A DNA stretch of 26,208 bases, taken from CAZMVY01 sp964569765. Its GTDB lineage: Bacteria; Planctomycetota; Phycisphaerae; UBA1845; PWPN01. The stretch is from positions 1 to 26,208 of the forward strand of contig CAZMVY010000037.1 of assembly GCA_964569765.1 (NCBI GenBank), read 5' to 3'. The notes beneath the pieces are model-generated. The model searched no databases and had not been told where the DNA came from. It was given only the letters and a program-made list of their open reading frames with translations. Shown piece by piece: positions 14,764 to 21,983 of this stretch (positions are counted from its first letter, which is position 1; every line of letters starts with the position of its first letter). The position numbers and the translations under genes were made by a program.

Positions 14764-14797
14764 GATCGCGATCGCGGTCAGAGACCGCTCCTACAAT
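14764..14797 (-). repeat. REP-like hairpin directly after the sulfatase stop
   Basis: On the minus strand the sulfatase TAG is followed by TGTAGGAGCGGTCTCTGACC, whose stem GCGGTC/GACCGC is at 14774-14779 and 14783-14788, then GCGATCGCGATC. A GTAGGAGCGG head followed by a G/C-rich hairpin resembles the layout of bacterial REP sequences. It abuts copy B of the double-hairpin element, forming a composite. There is no T-run, so it is not an obvious intrinsic terminator. Confidence 0.55.
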
Positions 14798-16282
14798 CTA
14801 GCGGCCCTTCGCCTGCGTCACGTCGGCTCGCCAGTCCGCGTGCAGCTTCATTAGTGTGTCCACGATCTCCGGATGCTGGTCCTGCAGGTTCCTCGTCTCG
14901 CCGGGGTCGGTTTCGAGATCGGCGAGGAAGACCGCTGCGCTCTGAGCGTTCGCCTGAGCATCCGGCGATGCGGCTGGCGCCTGGGCCTGCCCGGCGTCGC
15001 GGGCGGCGGCCTTGCGGCGCGCGCCCGGGGCACCGGGTGCCGCTGGCGGCTTGTCCGCCGGTGCACGGGCAGGCGAACTGACCGTGGCACCCGCACTGAG
15101 CTTGTCCCCCGGGCGCTCATCCACGCCGTTGATGACGAGCTTCCATTTGCCGCGGCGCACCGCCTCTTGTCCGCCCTGCATCCAGAAGAGCGTCTCGTGG
15201 CCCGGTGCGTTGCGGTCCTTGAGCAGCGGCATCCAGCTCCGGCCGTCGATCTTGCGGTCCGCCGGCGGCGCGGCGCCGATGGCCTCGGCGATCGTCGGGA
15301 AGACGTCCGTCGCCATGACAAGCTGATCGCGCGTCTCTCCCGCCGGAAGCGTCCCGGGCCGGCTGATGATCGCGGGCATGCGGATGCCGCCTTCGTACAG
15401 GCTGGACTTGTAGCCGCGATACGGTCCGTTGCTGCCGCCACCGTAGTTGTTCCGCGCCTCGACGGATGCGCCGTTGTCGCTCGCGAAGAAGACGAGCGTG
15501 TCGCCCTCGAGGCCGGTATCCCGCAGACGGCTCAGGATCGTGCCGATCGCCTCGTCGAGGCCCGCGACGAGCGGGGCGTACTGGTTTCGCGGTGCGGGCA
15601 GATGGGCGTACAGCTTGCGCAGCCGCTCGGGGGCCTGCGTCGGGTAGTGCGGTGCATTGAACGCGACGTAGAGCAGGAACGGCGAGTCCTTTTTCCTCTC
15701 GATGAACTCCGCAGCCTCGCGAACGATGAGGTCGGTCATGTAGCGGCCTTCCTCGTAGACCTCGTCCCGGTTGCGATAAAGATCGTGATGAGGCGGGTCC
15801 TGCCAGTAGAACCAGTGCGAATAGTAGTCGATGCAGCCGGCGTGGTGGCCGAAGAAATAATCGAAACCCTGGCCGTTCGGGTCCGTCTGCGGCGTGAAGC
15901 CCAGGTGCCACTTGCCGATGATCCCGGTGGTATAGCCGCGGGTGCGCGCGAGTTCGGCGATCGTGAATTCTTCGGTGGGCATCCCCGCGGCGCCGGGCTG
16001 CGAGCTGACGTTGCCCGGCACGCCGGCGCGGATCGGGTAACGCCCGGTCAGCAACGCCGCCCGCGACGGCGAGCACACCGGCGCGGCCGAGTAGTAGTTC
16101 GTGAACCGCGCGCCCGAGCGGGCCAACGCGTCGAGGTTCGGCGTCCGGATGTCCGTACAGCCGTAGCAGCCCACGTCGCCGATACCCATATCGTCGGCGT
16201 AGAAAATGACGATGTTGGGCGGGCGAGCCGTCGCGGTCTGCGCGAAGACCGCGGCCGTAATCGCGATGATCCGGATTCGCAC
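14798..16282 (-). CDS. Secreted type I sulfatase (formylglycine-dependent)
   Basis: This 494-aa protein has a signal peptide (MRIRIIAITAAVFAQTATA), then the sulfatase core: metal-binding NIVIFYADDMG, and CSPSRAALLTGRYP with Cys70, the residue converted to formylglycine in this family. GKWHLG, a His-containing FNAPHYP and the metal-binding FFASDNGAS follow. It would hydrolyse sulfate esters, probably from polysaccharides, in the periplasm or outside. A matching maturase gene is not in the window. The C-terminal region (about residues 395-450) contains an Ala/Pro/Arg-rich insert that interrupts the usual 'KWKLV...LADLETDPGETRNL' segment and is probably a disordered loop. The start is GTG 16282 with AGGAGG 7 nt upstream. 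It is the first gene of a minus-strand cluster with YjbQ and an esterase. Confidence 0.94.
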   Translation of the reverse strand: MRIRIIAITAAVFAQTATARPPNIVIFYADDMGIGDVGCYGCTDIRTPNLDALARSGARFTNYYSAAPVCSPSRAALLTGRYPIRAGVPGNVSSQPGAAGMPTEEFTIAELARTRGYTTGIIGKWHLGFTPQTDPNGQGFDYFFGHHAGCIDYYSHWFYWQDPPHHDLYRNRDEVYEEGRYMTDLIVREAAEFIERKKDSPFLLYVAFNAPHYPTQAPERLRKLYAHLPAPRNQYAPLVAGLDEAIGTILSRLRDTGLEGDTLVFFASDNGASVEARNNYGGGSNGPYRGYKSSLYEGGIRMPAIISRPGTLPAGETRDQLVMATDVFPTIAEAIGAAPPADRKIDGRSWMPLLKDRNAPGHETLFWMQGGQEAVRRGKWKLVINGVDERPGDKLSAGATVSSPARAPADKPPAAPGAPGARRKAAARDAGQAQAPAASPDAQANAQSAAVFLADLETDPGETRNLQDQHPEIVDTLMKLHADWRADVTQAKGR

Positions 16283-17232
16283 GAGGCATCCTCCTTATTC
16301 GTTTCGCCTTACGACGGTAACCTCCTCGAAGGCGGCACGCAAAGGCCCTTCCCCGCGGACGCCCTCGTGAGGCGGCCTCCGGCGATCGCCACTCTCGGAA
16401 GGCGGAATCGACCCGAACCGGTTGCCTCCGGTGCGGCGCCCGAGACGGTATTCTCCAGGCCGCGACAAGCGGGCCGCCCGACCCCAAAGCCGGCGGTTCC
16501 CAGAGGCTCCCCAAGTAGCTGCGTGGCCTGCGCCGGGATCCGTCGCGGGCGAATAGGCCGGTGGAGGCGCTCGCGGCACGGCCAGCCGGCGCGGCAGGGC
16601 ACGTGGGTATTGGCGCTACCGACCGGCTGCTGGGGCTTCTTCGGCCCCGGTTCCAGAACCGGCTTCAATGATCCCCGCAGGGCAGCCTGTAGCCGGCCGC
16701 GCGATCACTGCCGCCAGTAACTTCTACTGCGACAAGCACTTCGGCAAGAGCGCTTCGGCTTCCCGGTCCTCCGTGGTCGGCACGCCCCGTCGATTGGCTG
16801 TCAGACGCGCTGAGGCCGAGGCTCGGCCGGCAGGCTCCCTGCACCGATCGGGTTGCGCGTGAGCGTCCTGGTTATGCGGACCATTATTTCTGGAGGCGTG
16901 TACCGGGTGAACCCGTGCGAATGACGGCGGTTTCACAGGCATTGGTCGGCGTGCCGGCGACCGGGCGCAGGTTGTCGGGCAGGGGCAGGGCGTGCGGCCT
17001 TGGGGGCTTGGCCGGGCAGTCGGGTTCGGGCGCTTGCGTATTCTGCCGTCGGTCGCTAAAAAGGGGTTTGCCAAACTCGCCGCGCGGTGTTATAGCAGAC
17101 CCTGCCAGCGACGCAGTTGGCTGACTCCAGCGGCGCAGGCCTGCGGCCGGCAGTGGGAATGCCGGGGATACGGGCCGGTCGCCACGGGCGAGCAGAACTG
17201 ATTCCAGGCTTAGAGACCCAAGAGGCCGTTGC
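16283..17232. other. 950-nt region without a convincing gene
   Basis: Open frames here (for example minus 16309-16668 and 16724-17074) have Pro/Arg-rich composition, no Shine-Dalgarno sequence and no recognisable motif. The region has a small perfect hairpin CCGGTTCCAGAACCGG (16647-16662) and a promoter near 17068-17096. I looked by eye for RNase P RNA, tmRNA, SRP RNA and tRNA signatures and saw none. It may hold an unrecognised RNA or simply be degraded sequence. Confidence 0.55.
17068..17096 (+). promoter_or_regulatory. Predicted promoter of the mre-region cluster
   Basis: The -35 TTGCCA (17068-17073), a 17-nt spacer and -10 TATAGC (17091-17096) would start transcription near 17103, about 130 nt before the GTG at 17233. 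Confidence 0.45.
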
Positions 17233-18120
17233 GTGAGTACCACGACCAAGATCTTCATTGTGCTGGTATGCCTGTTCGCATTCCTGTTCACCCCGATGAC
17301 GATTCAGTTTGTGGCCCGGACGCTCAACTGGCGCAAGCTGGCGGAGACGTATCGCGACGTCGCCGAGGCGGCCCAGGTCCACAACCGCAACGTCATCGCT
17401 CTGACCTTCGCGGAGAAGGAGGCGATCAACGACGAGATCGAGAAGATGCGGCAGGCGCAGCGGAAGTGGGAAGAGGAGAATACCAGCCTGCGGCAGGAGC
17501 TGGCCCGGCTCCAGGCCGCCTATGCGACGCTCGACCTGGACCGGGTGAACCTCGATACCCGGAACAGCCTGCTCGCGGCGGCGGTCAAGGTGAAATCGGA
17601 TGAGAATCAGATCCTCACCGACAACAATGCGAAGCTCCGTTCGAGGAACGCCGCGCTGATTCAGAAGAACGTGGAGTTGAACGACCGGGTCAAGGAGCTC
17701 AGCGCTCAATTGCTGATCCGTGAGCAGAAGCTGCGGATGCAGGAGGAAGAGAACCTGGCGATCCGGCAGGAGAACGAGCGTCTGCGTGAGTCGGGCAAGG
17801 TCGCGCCGGCCTCGGGCGTGCCGGGGCCGGTTGGTCCGGTTCCGAATGTGGAGCCCATGGGTCCGGCGGCCACGTCGCCGATCCGGGGACAGGTGACGGA
17901 CGTGCAGGGCAACAGTGCGGAGGCGGACGTCGGCTCGGCGGACGGCGTGAAGAAGGGCATGGTGTTTGTCGTCATGCGGGACGGCAAGTACCTGGGCGAT
18001 CTCCGGATCGAGGTGGTGGAGCCGCGCTCGTCGGTCGGCTCGCTGGAACTGAGGGGCCAGGGCGAGATCAAGAAGGGCGACAGCCTCCGCGACAAGGCGT
18101 CGCTCGAAGCAGCTCGCTAG
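17233..18120 (+). CDS. Membrane-anchored coiled-coil protein with C-terminal beta domain (MreC-like shape)
   Basis: I do not know a name for this 295-aa protein. It has an N-terminal transmembrane helix (about residues 6-24, IFIVLVCLFAFLFTPMTIQF) and a long coiled coil (about 35-195, with EKMRQAQRKWEEENTSLRQE-type heptads). A Pro/Gly-rich linker (about 195-215) leads to a small beta domain (about 215-295: GQVTDVQGNSAEADVGSADG, MVFVVMRDGKYLGDLRIEVV, IKKGDSLRD). The 'GSADGVKKGM...GD' pattern resembles the beta domains of MreC and the FlgT C-terminal domain. GTG 17233 follows AAGAGG by 8 nt. It leads the cluster that continues into a small TM gene, mreB and mreC, so a periplasmic role in cell-shape or envelope synthesis is a reasonable inference. 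Confidence 0.8.
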   Translation: MSTTTKIFIVLVCLFAFLFTPMTIQFVARTLNWRKLAETYRDVAEAAQVHNRNVIALTFAEKEAINDEIEKMRQAQRKWEEENTSLRQELARLQAAYATLDLDRVNLDTRNSLLAAAVKVKSDENQILTDNNAKLRSRNAALIQKNVELNDRVKELSAQLLIREQKLRMQEEENLAIRQENERLRESGKVAPASGVPGPVGPVPNVEPMGPAATSPIRGQVTDVQGNSAEADVGSADGVKKGMVFVVMRDGKYLGDLRIEVVEPRSSVGSLELRGQGEIKKGDSLRDKASLEAAR

Positions 18121-18170
18121 CGCGTGCGGATCCGCCGGATGCTTTCGATGATGGCACGGAAGGGGCATCA

Positions 18171-18347
18171 GTGAGTCAACTCAACACAGGACCGGTACCG
18201 ACGACGGCGCAGGTGGTGCGCCCCGGCGCAGACCTGTATTCCGTCTTACTCATTGTGGCCACGGTGCTGCTGGCGCTGGGGACGATCTTCGTCGCCGTGC
18301 GGTCGCAGCAGTTATTCGGGAGCCTGTTGCCGCCTTCGGGCGGCTGA
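18171..18347 (+). CDS. 58-aa single-TM protein upstream of mreB
   Basis: Translation from GTG 18171 (AAGGGG 6-7 nt upstream) gives 58 residues: a polar Thr/Pro-containing head (about 1-22), one strongly hydrophobic helix (DLYSVLLIVATVLLALGTIF, residues 21-40) and a short tail VAVRSQQLFGSLLPPSGG. It lies 50 nt after the coiled-coil gene and 109 nt before mreB on the same strand. No known family is recognised. Small one-helix proteins are often subunits or regulators of membrane complexes, so a link to the Mre machinery is suggested by context. The last six codons form a UUCG-capped hairpin that ends exactly at the stop. Confidence 0.7.
   Translation: MSQLNTGPVPTTAQVVRPGADLYSVLLIVATVLLALGTIFVAVRSQQLFGSLLPPSGG
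18329..18344 (+). promoter_or_regulatory. UUCG-tetraloop hairpin before the 58-aa stop codon
   Basis: GCCGCC-TTCG-GGCGGC is a perfect 6-bp stem with a C(UUCG)G tetraloop, among the most stable RNA hairpins. It ends immediately before TGA 18345, which overlaps ATG 18347. No T-run follows, so it is not a rho-independent terminator; mRNA processing, stabilisation or translational control is possible. Confidence 0.6.
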
Positions 18348-18460
18348 TGGGGCCTGACGGCGACGCCTTTCGTGTTCCGATCGATACGCGGCGCCGGTTC
18401 GGCCCGGCGTTCCGGCCTCGGAAAGAGGCCGTTCTGGCGGCGGAAGGACACATGCCGTGA
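18347..18460 (+). CDS. Possible 37-aa ORF coupled to both neighbours
   Basis: ATG 18347 overlaps the previous stop (TGATG), and its own TGA (18458-18460) overlaps the GTG of mreB (GTGA). Translation gives a basic 37-residue peptide starting MGPDGDAFRVPIDTRRRFGP, with no membrane segment. Exact overlaps at both ends favour translational coupling. However, there is no strong Shine-Dalgarno sequence, the frame is short and the region also holds hairpins, so it could be a chance frame within the mreB leader. Confidence 0.35.
   Translation: MGPDGDAFRVPIDTRRRFGPAFRPRKEAVLAAEGHMP
18413..18431 (+). promoter_or_regulatory. Hairpin in the mreB leader
   Basis: CGGCCTC-GGAAA-GAGGCCG forms a 7-bp stem with a purine loop, ending 25 nt before the mreB GTG and just upstream of its ribosome-binding site (GGAAGGA). 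It may influence mreB translation. Confidence 0.4.
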
Positions 18461-19509
18461 TTTTCGACCGATTGCTCGGGCTGTTCAGTGTGGACATGGG
18501 GATCGACCTGGGCACCTGCAACACGCTTGTCTGCGTGAAGGGTGAGGGGATCGTTCTGAACGAGCCGTCGGTGGTGGCCGTAAAACGGGGTACGAACCGC
18601 GTGCTGAACGACGGCAACGCCGTCGGCGTGGTGGCCAAGGAGATGATGGGGAAGTGCCCGGGCACGATCACGGCAATCCGGCCGCTCAAGGACGGCGTGA
18701 TCGCCGACTTCGATATCACCGAGGCGATGCTCGGCTACTTCATCCGCAAGGTGCACGGCCGGCGGAACTTTTTCCGCCCGCGGGTGGTCATTGCGGTGCC
18801 GTCCGGGATCACGGCGGTGGAGAAGCGTGCGGTGTACAACAGCGCGGAGCGGGCCGGCGCCCGGCGGGTCTATCTGGTCGACGAGCCGAAGGCCGCGGCG
18901 ATCGGCGCGGGCCTCCCGGTAGCCGAGCCGACGGCGTCGATGATCGTGGACATCGGCGGCGGTACGACCGAGGTGGCCATCCTGTCCCTGGCGGACATCA
19001 GCGTCTGCGAATCGCTCCGCGTGGCCGGCGACGACATGGACGAGGCCATCACGAACCACATGAAGCGGACCTACAACCTGATGATCGGGCCGCAGATGGC
19101 CGAGCGAATCAAGGTCGAGATCGGCTCGGCCGCGCCGCTGGCGGAGGAGAAGACCCTTCAGGTCCGCGGGCGCGACATGATCAGCGGCCTGCCGCGCGAA
19201 ACGACAGTGACCAGCGAGGAGATCCGCGACGCGCTGAAGGAACCGATCGGGCTGATCATCGAGTGCGTCCTTCGCGTCCTGGAGAAGGCGGAGCCGGAGC
19301 TGGCAGCGGACCTGGTCACCAACGGCATCACGCTGGCGGGCGGAGGGGCACTGCTTCGGGGAATCGACCAGGTGATGAGCGAGGCGACCGGGCTGACGGC
19401 CCGGCGTGCGGACGACCCGCTCACCTGTGTCGCCCGCGGCACGGGAATCTACCTCGACAATCTGAATCAGTGGAAGGATACCCTGGAGTCGGACGAGGAC
19501 GAGATGTAG
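18457..19509 (+). CDS. mreB: Rod shape-determining protein MreB
   Basis: This 350-aa actin-like protein has the expected nucleotide-binding motifs: phosphate 1 DMGIDLGTCNTLV (the usual Ala of DLGTANT is Cys), phosphate 2 VDIGGGTTEVAIL, and the adenosine motif LAGGGALLRGID. The short N-terminal MIFDRLLGLFS is probably a membrane-binding amphipathic helix. MreB forms membrane filaments that steer side-wall peptidoglycan synthesis. The start is GTG 18457 with GGAAGGA 8 nt upstream. Its stop is 1 nt before the mreC start, so the two are tightly coupled. Confidence 0.97.
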   Translation: MIFDRLLGLFSVDMGIDLGTCNTLVCVKGEGIVLNEPSVVAVKRGTNRVLNDGNAVGVVAKEMMGKCPGTITAIRPLKDGVIADFDITEAMLGYFIRKVHGRRNFFRPRVVIAVPSGITAVEKRAVYNSAERAGARRVYLVDEPKAAAIGAGLPVAEPTASMIVDIGGGTTEVAILSLADISVCESLRVAGDDMDEAITNHMKRTYNLMIGPQMAERIKVEIGSAAPLAEEKTLQVRGRDMISGLPRETTVTSEEIRDALKEPIGLIIECVLRVLEKAEPELAADLVTNGITLAGGGALLRGIDQVMSEATGLTARRADDPLTCVARGTGIYLDNLNQWKDTLESDEDEM

Positions 19510-19510
19510 C

Positions 19511-20440
19511 GTGAGGTTCCATCCGCGGCGATTCTCCCGTACGAAGCTTTTTGCCGTTCTGATGGCGGTTTCACTGATCGGTTTGTTCATTCCCGGGCGT
19601 CTGCTGCGCCCCGCCAAGAACCCCCTTCAGTTGCTCGCGGCCATGCAGTGGGCCGTGCATGACCGGGCTTCGGCCGTCGAGGAGGCGGTCCGGACGCACG
19701 TCCGTACGGCGGTCTCCGGCGAGGAGTTCGACCGGGTCGACCGGGAGCGGGCAGCGCTGGAGAATCGCCTCATTGCGATGGAGGCGCAGGTGGCCGAGCT
19801 GGAGCAGGCCCTGGAGGCGGTATCCGGCTGGCGGGCACGGGGCTTGCCGTCCTCGACGCGGCTGATCGGCGCGCGGGTCGTCTCGGCTGATGCGATCGGC
19901 TGGCGGGAGTCGATCCAGATCGACCGCGGGTCATCGGATGGGGTTGCGGTCGGCGACTGGGTGGTCTCGCACGGCTTTCTTCCGCTGGCGGGCGGAGGCG
20001 ACAAGCCGGGGATCGATCGGTTGTCGAGCGAGTGCCTGCTTGGGCAGGTGGCGGAGACGGCGCCGCTGACGAGCCGCGTGATCCTGCTGAGCGATCCATA
20101 CCTTCGTCCGCCGACGCGGGTCCGCGTGGCGCGGCTGGAGGCGGGGCGGATAAGCGGCCCGGAGGACGGCCTGGTGCTGTACGGAGCGGGCGGGGGAGCG
20201 ATGACCGTGCCGGACGTGCCCGCTTCGCTTTGCGATGCGGGCAAGGTCCGCGTGGGCGATCTGGTCATTACCACCCGGGGCGAGGCACGGTTGCCGATCC
20301 CGATGGTGGTCGGCCGGATCGAGCGGATTGACCGGGACACAAAGAACCCGTTGCTGTATCGCCTGTCGGTTCGGCCCCGGCTGGACACGAGGGCGATCCG
20401 GCAGGCGTACGTGGTAAGCATGTCCTCGGCGGAAAAGTGA
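19511..20440 (+). CDS. mreC: Rod shape-determining protein MreC
   Basis: This 309-aa protein has the MreC layout: a basic N-terminus, one transmembrane helix (about residues 13-30, LFAVLMAVSLIGLFIPG), a short coiled coil (about 75-105, RAALENRLIAMEAQVAELEQ) and a periplasmic beta-barrel region with LIGARVVSADAIGWRESIQI and DRGSSDGVAVGD, typical of the family. It bridges MreB to the cell-wall synthases. GTG 19511 is 1 nt after the mreB stop, with GAGGA just upstream. The usual mreD, pbp2 and rodA do not follow; rmuC comes next. Confidence 0.93.
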   Translation: MRFHPRRFSRTKLFAVLMAVSLIGLFIPGRLLRPAKNPLQLLAAMQWAVHDRASAVEEAVRTHVRTAVSGEEFDRVDRERAALENRLIAMEAQVAELEQALEAVSGWRARGLPSSTRLIGARVVSADAIGWRESIQIDRGSSDGVAVGDWVVSHGFLPLAGGGDKPGIDRLSSECLLGQVAETAPLTSRVILLSDPYLRPPTRVRVARLEAGRISGPEDGLVLYGAGGGAMTVPDVPASLCDAGKVRVGDLVITTRGEARLPIPMVVGRIERIDRDTKNPLLYRLSVRPRLDTRAIRQAYVVSMSSAEK

Positions 20441-20537
20441 GAAAGTGAGAAACTGAAAAAGCGGGAAACGGGCCGGGCCTGGCGCGTCTTCGCCTCTTCG
20501 CTCTCCTCCTCCGTGTTTGTTGTCCGGGTGGGTGGTC
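20441..20537. other. Spacer mreC-rmuC with purine-rich short repeats
   Basis: The spacer begins with GAAAGTGAGAAACTGAAAAA, which repeats a GAAAnTGA word in steps, then turns into a CTCTTCGCTCTCCTCCTCC run. No promoter or terminator is clear; rmuC could be read from the mre transcript. Confidence 0.4.
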
Positions 20538-21929
20538 ATGACTGAGTTCCTATGTGCGTTGGCGGGTCTGGCTGTGGGCGGCGTCGTCGCATGGGTCTTC
20601 GCCTCCGCGCGGGCTCGTGCCGTGTTCGCGTCGCGACTGTCGGAGGCGCAGGCGCAGGCGATCCGGGCCGAGGCCGTTACGGCCGAAGTGCGCACTCAGG
20701 CGCAGAAGGCCGAGTCGGACCTGCAGGCGCTTCGCGGGGAGCTTGACGCGGCGCGCCGGTCCCGGGTCGAGGCCGAGACGCGGCTGACCGAGGCGACACG
20801 GAACTTCGAGGAGCAGAAGAAGCTCCTCGACGAGGCGAGAGACCGGCTGGCGGATGCCTTCAAAGCCCTTTCCGGCGATGCCCTCAAGAGCAACAATCAG
20901 GCGTTTCTGGAACTCGCGAAGAAATCGCTCGAAGCGATCCTCGCGGAGGCCAGGGGCAACCTCGGCAAGCACCAGGAGGCGATCAAGGGCCTCGTCGGTC
21001 CGCTCGAAGAGGCGCTCAAGCGGTACGAGCAGCAGGTCAAGGCCCTCGAGGAAAGTCGTCAGAAGGCCTACGGCAGCCTTGAAGAGCAGCTCAAGTCGCT
21101 CACGAGCACGCAGCAGCAGCTTCAGAAGGAGACAGGCAACCTTGTCACAGCGCTGCGGACGCCCCAGGTCCGCGGTCAATGGGGTGAGGTAACGCTCCGC
21201 CGCGTCGTCGAGCTGGCCGGGATGTCCGACCATTGCGACTACGAAGAACAGCCGTCGGCGGACACGGAGACGGGCCGGGTTCGCCCGGACATGATCGTTC
21301 ACCTGCCGGCTGATCGCGACATCGTCGTGGACGCCAAGGTGTCCCTCGCGGCGTATCTCGACGCGCTTTCCGCCGAGTCCGAGGACCAGCGGAAGGATTG
21401 CCTGCAGCGTCATGCCCAGCAGCTTCGCAAACACATGACCCAGTTGGCGGGCAAGTCGTACTGGGAGCAATTCAAGCGGGCGCCGGAGATGGTCGTGATG
21501 TTCATTCCCGGCGAGTCGTTCTTCGCCGCGGCGGTCGACTGCGACAAGTCTCTGATCGAGGACGGCATGAGCAGGCGCGTTGTTCTCGCGACTCCGACGA
21601 CGCTGCTCGCGCTGCTTCGCGCGGTGGCGTACGGCTGGCGGCAGGAGCAGATTGCGCAGAACGCCCAGGAGATCAGCGATCTCGGCAAGCAGCTCTACGA
21701 CCGCCTGCGCACGCTCGCCGAGCACTTCGCAAACGTCGGCAAGTCCCTTCAGAAGGCGAACGAGGCCTACAACAAGGCCGTCGGCTCGATGGAGACGCGG
21801 GTCTTCTCCGCGGCGCGACGCTTCAAGGAACTCGGAGCCGCCGCCGGCGAGGAGATCGGCGTCGTCGAGCCGATTGACGCGACGCCGCGTTCTCTCGACG
21901 TGCCGGATTCGCACGAAAGCGGCTCGTAG
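20538..21929 (+). CDS. rmuC: DNA recombination protein RmuC
   Basis: This 463-aa protein has an N-terminal membrane helix (about residues 3-22, FLCALAGLAVGGVVAWVFAS), a coiled coil to about residue 200, and the RmuC domain. That domain shows PQVRGQWGEVTLRRVVELAGM, RPDMIVHLPADRDIVVDAKV (a PD-(D/E)xK-type nuclease pattern), MVVMFIPGESFFAAA and ATPTTLLALLRAVAYGWRQE. RmuC is thought to be a nuclease acting on DNA structures and limiting inversions. ATG 20538, which follows GGGTGGG, is preferred over GTG 20532 or TTG 20517. It converges with the phosphatase gene ending at 21984, 54 nt away; I see no terminator hairpin between them. Confidence 0.93.
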   Translation: MTEFLCALAGLAVGGVVAWVFASARARAVFASRLSEAQAQAIRAEAVTAEVRTQAQKAESDLQALRGELDAARRSRVEAETRLTEATRNFEEQKKLLDEARDRLADAFKALSGDALKSNNQAFLELAKKSLEAILAEARGNLGKHQEAIKGLVGPLEEALKRYEQQVKALEESRQKAYGSLEEQLKSLTSTQQQLQKETGNLVTALRTPQVRGQWGEVTLRRVVELAGMSDHCDYEEQPSADTETGRVRPDMIVHLPADRDIVVDAKVSLAAYLDALSAESEDQRKDCLQRHAQQLRKHMTQLAGKSYWEQFKRAPEMVVMFIPGESFFAAAVDCDKSLIEDGMSRRVVLATPTTLLALLRAVAYGWRQEQIAQNAQEISDLGKQLYDRLRTLAEHFANVGKSLQKANEAYNKAVGSMETRVFSAARRFKELGAAAGEEIGVVEPIDATPRSLDVPDSHESGS

Positions 21930-21983
21930 CCGGCCCCGCTGGTCTTCCCCCTGCGGCGTCCTCTCTCGCTGTCCGCGGCGCGG

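Noticed and set aside
16309..16668. 119-aa minus-strand frame starting MKPVLEPGPKKPQQ
   Set aside because: Pro/Arg-rich, no ribosome-binding site, no motif, and it overlaps a hairpin; not supported as a gene.
14873..16720. 615-aa plus-strand frame
   Set aside because: It is antisense to the sulfatase, which has clear catalytic motifs; the frame has no start signal or recognisable domain.
18329..18350. Hairpin before mreB as a rho-independent terminator
   Set aside because: No T-run follows the stem, and the next bases are a stop/start overlap.
20441..20537. Purine-rich repeats as a small protein gene
   Set aside because: The stretch is short and of simple-sequence character, with no start codon and ribosome-binding site in a sensible frame.
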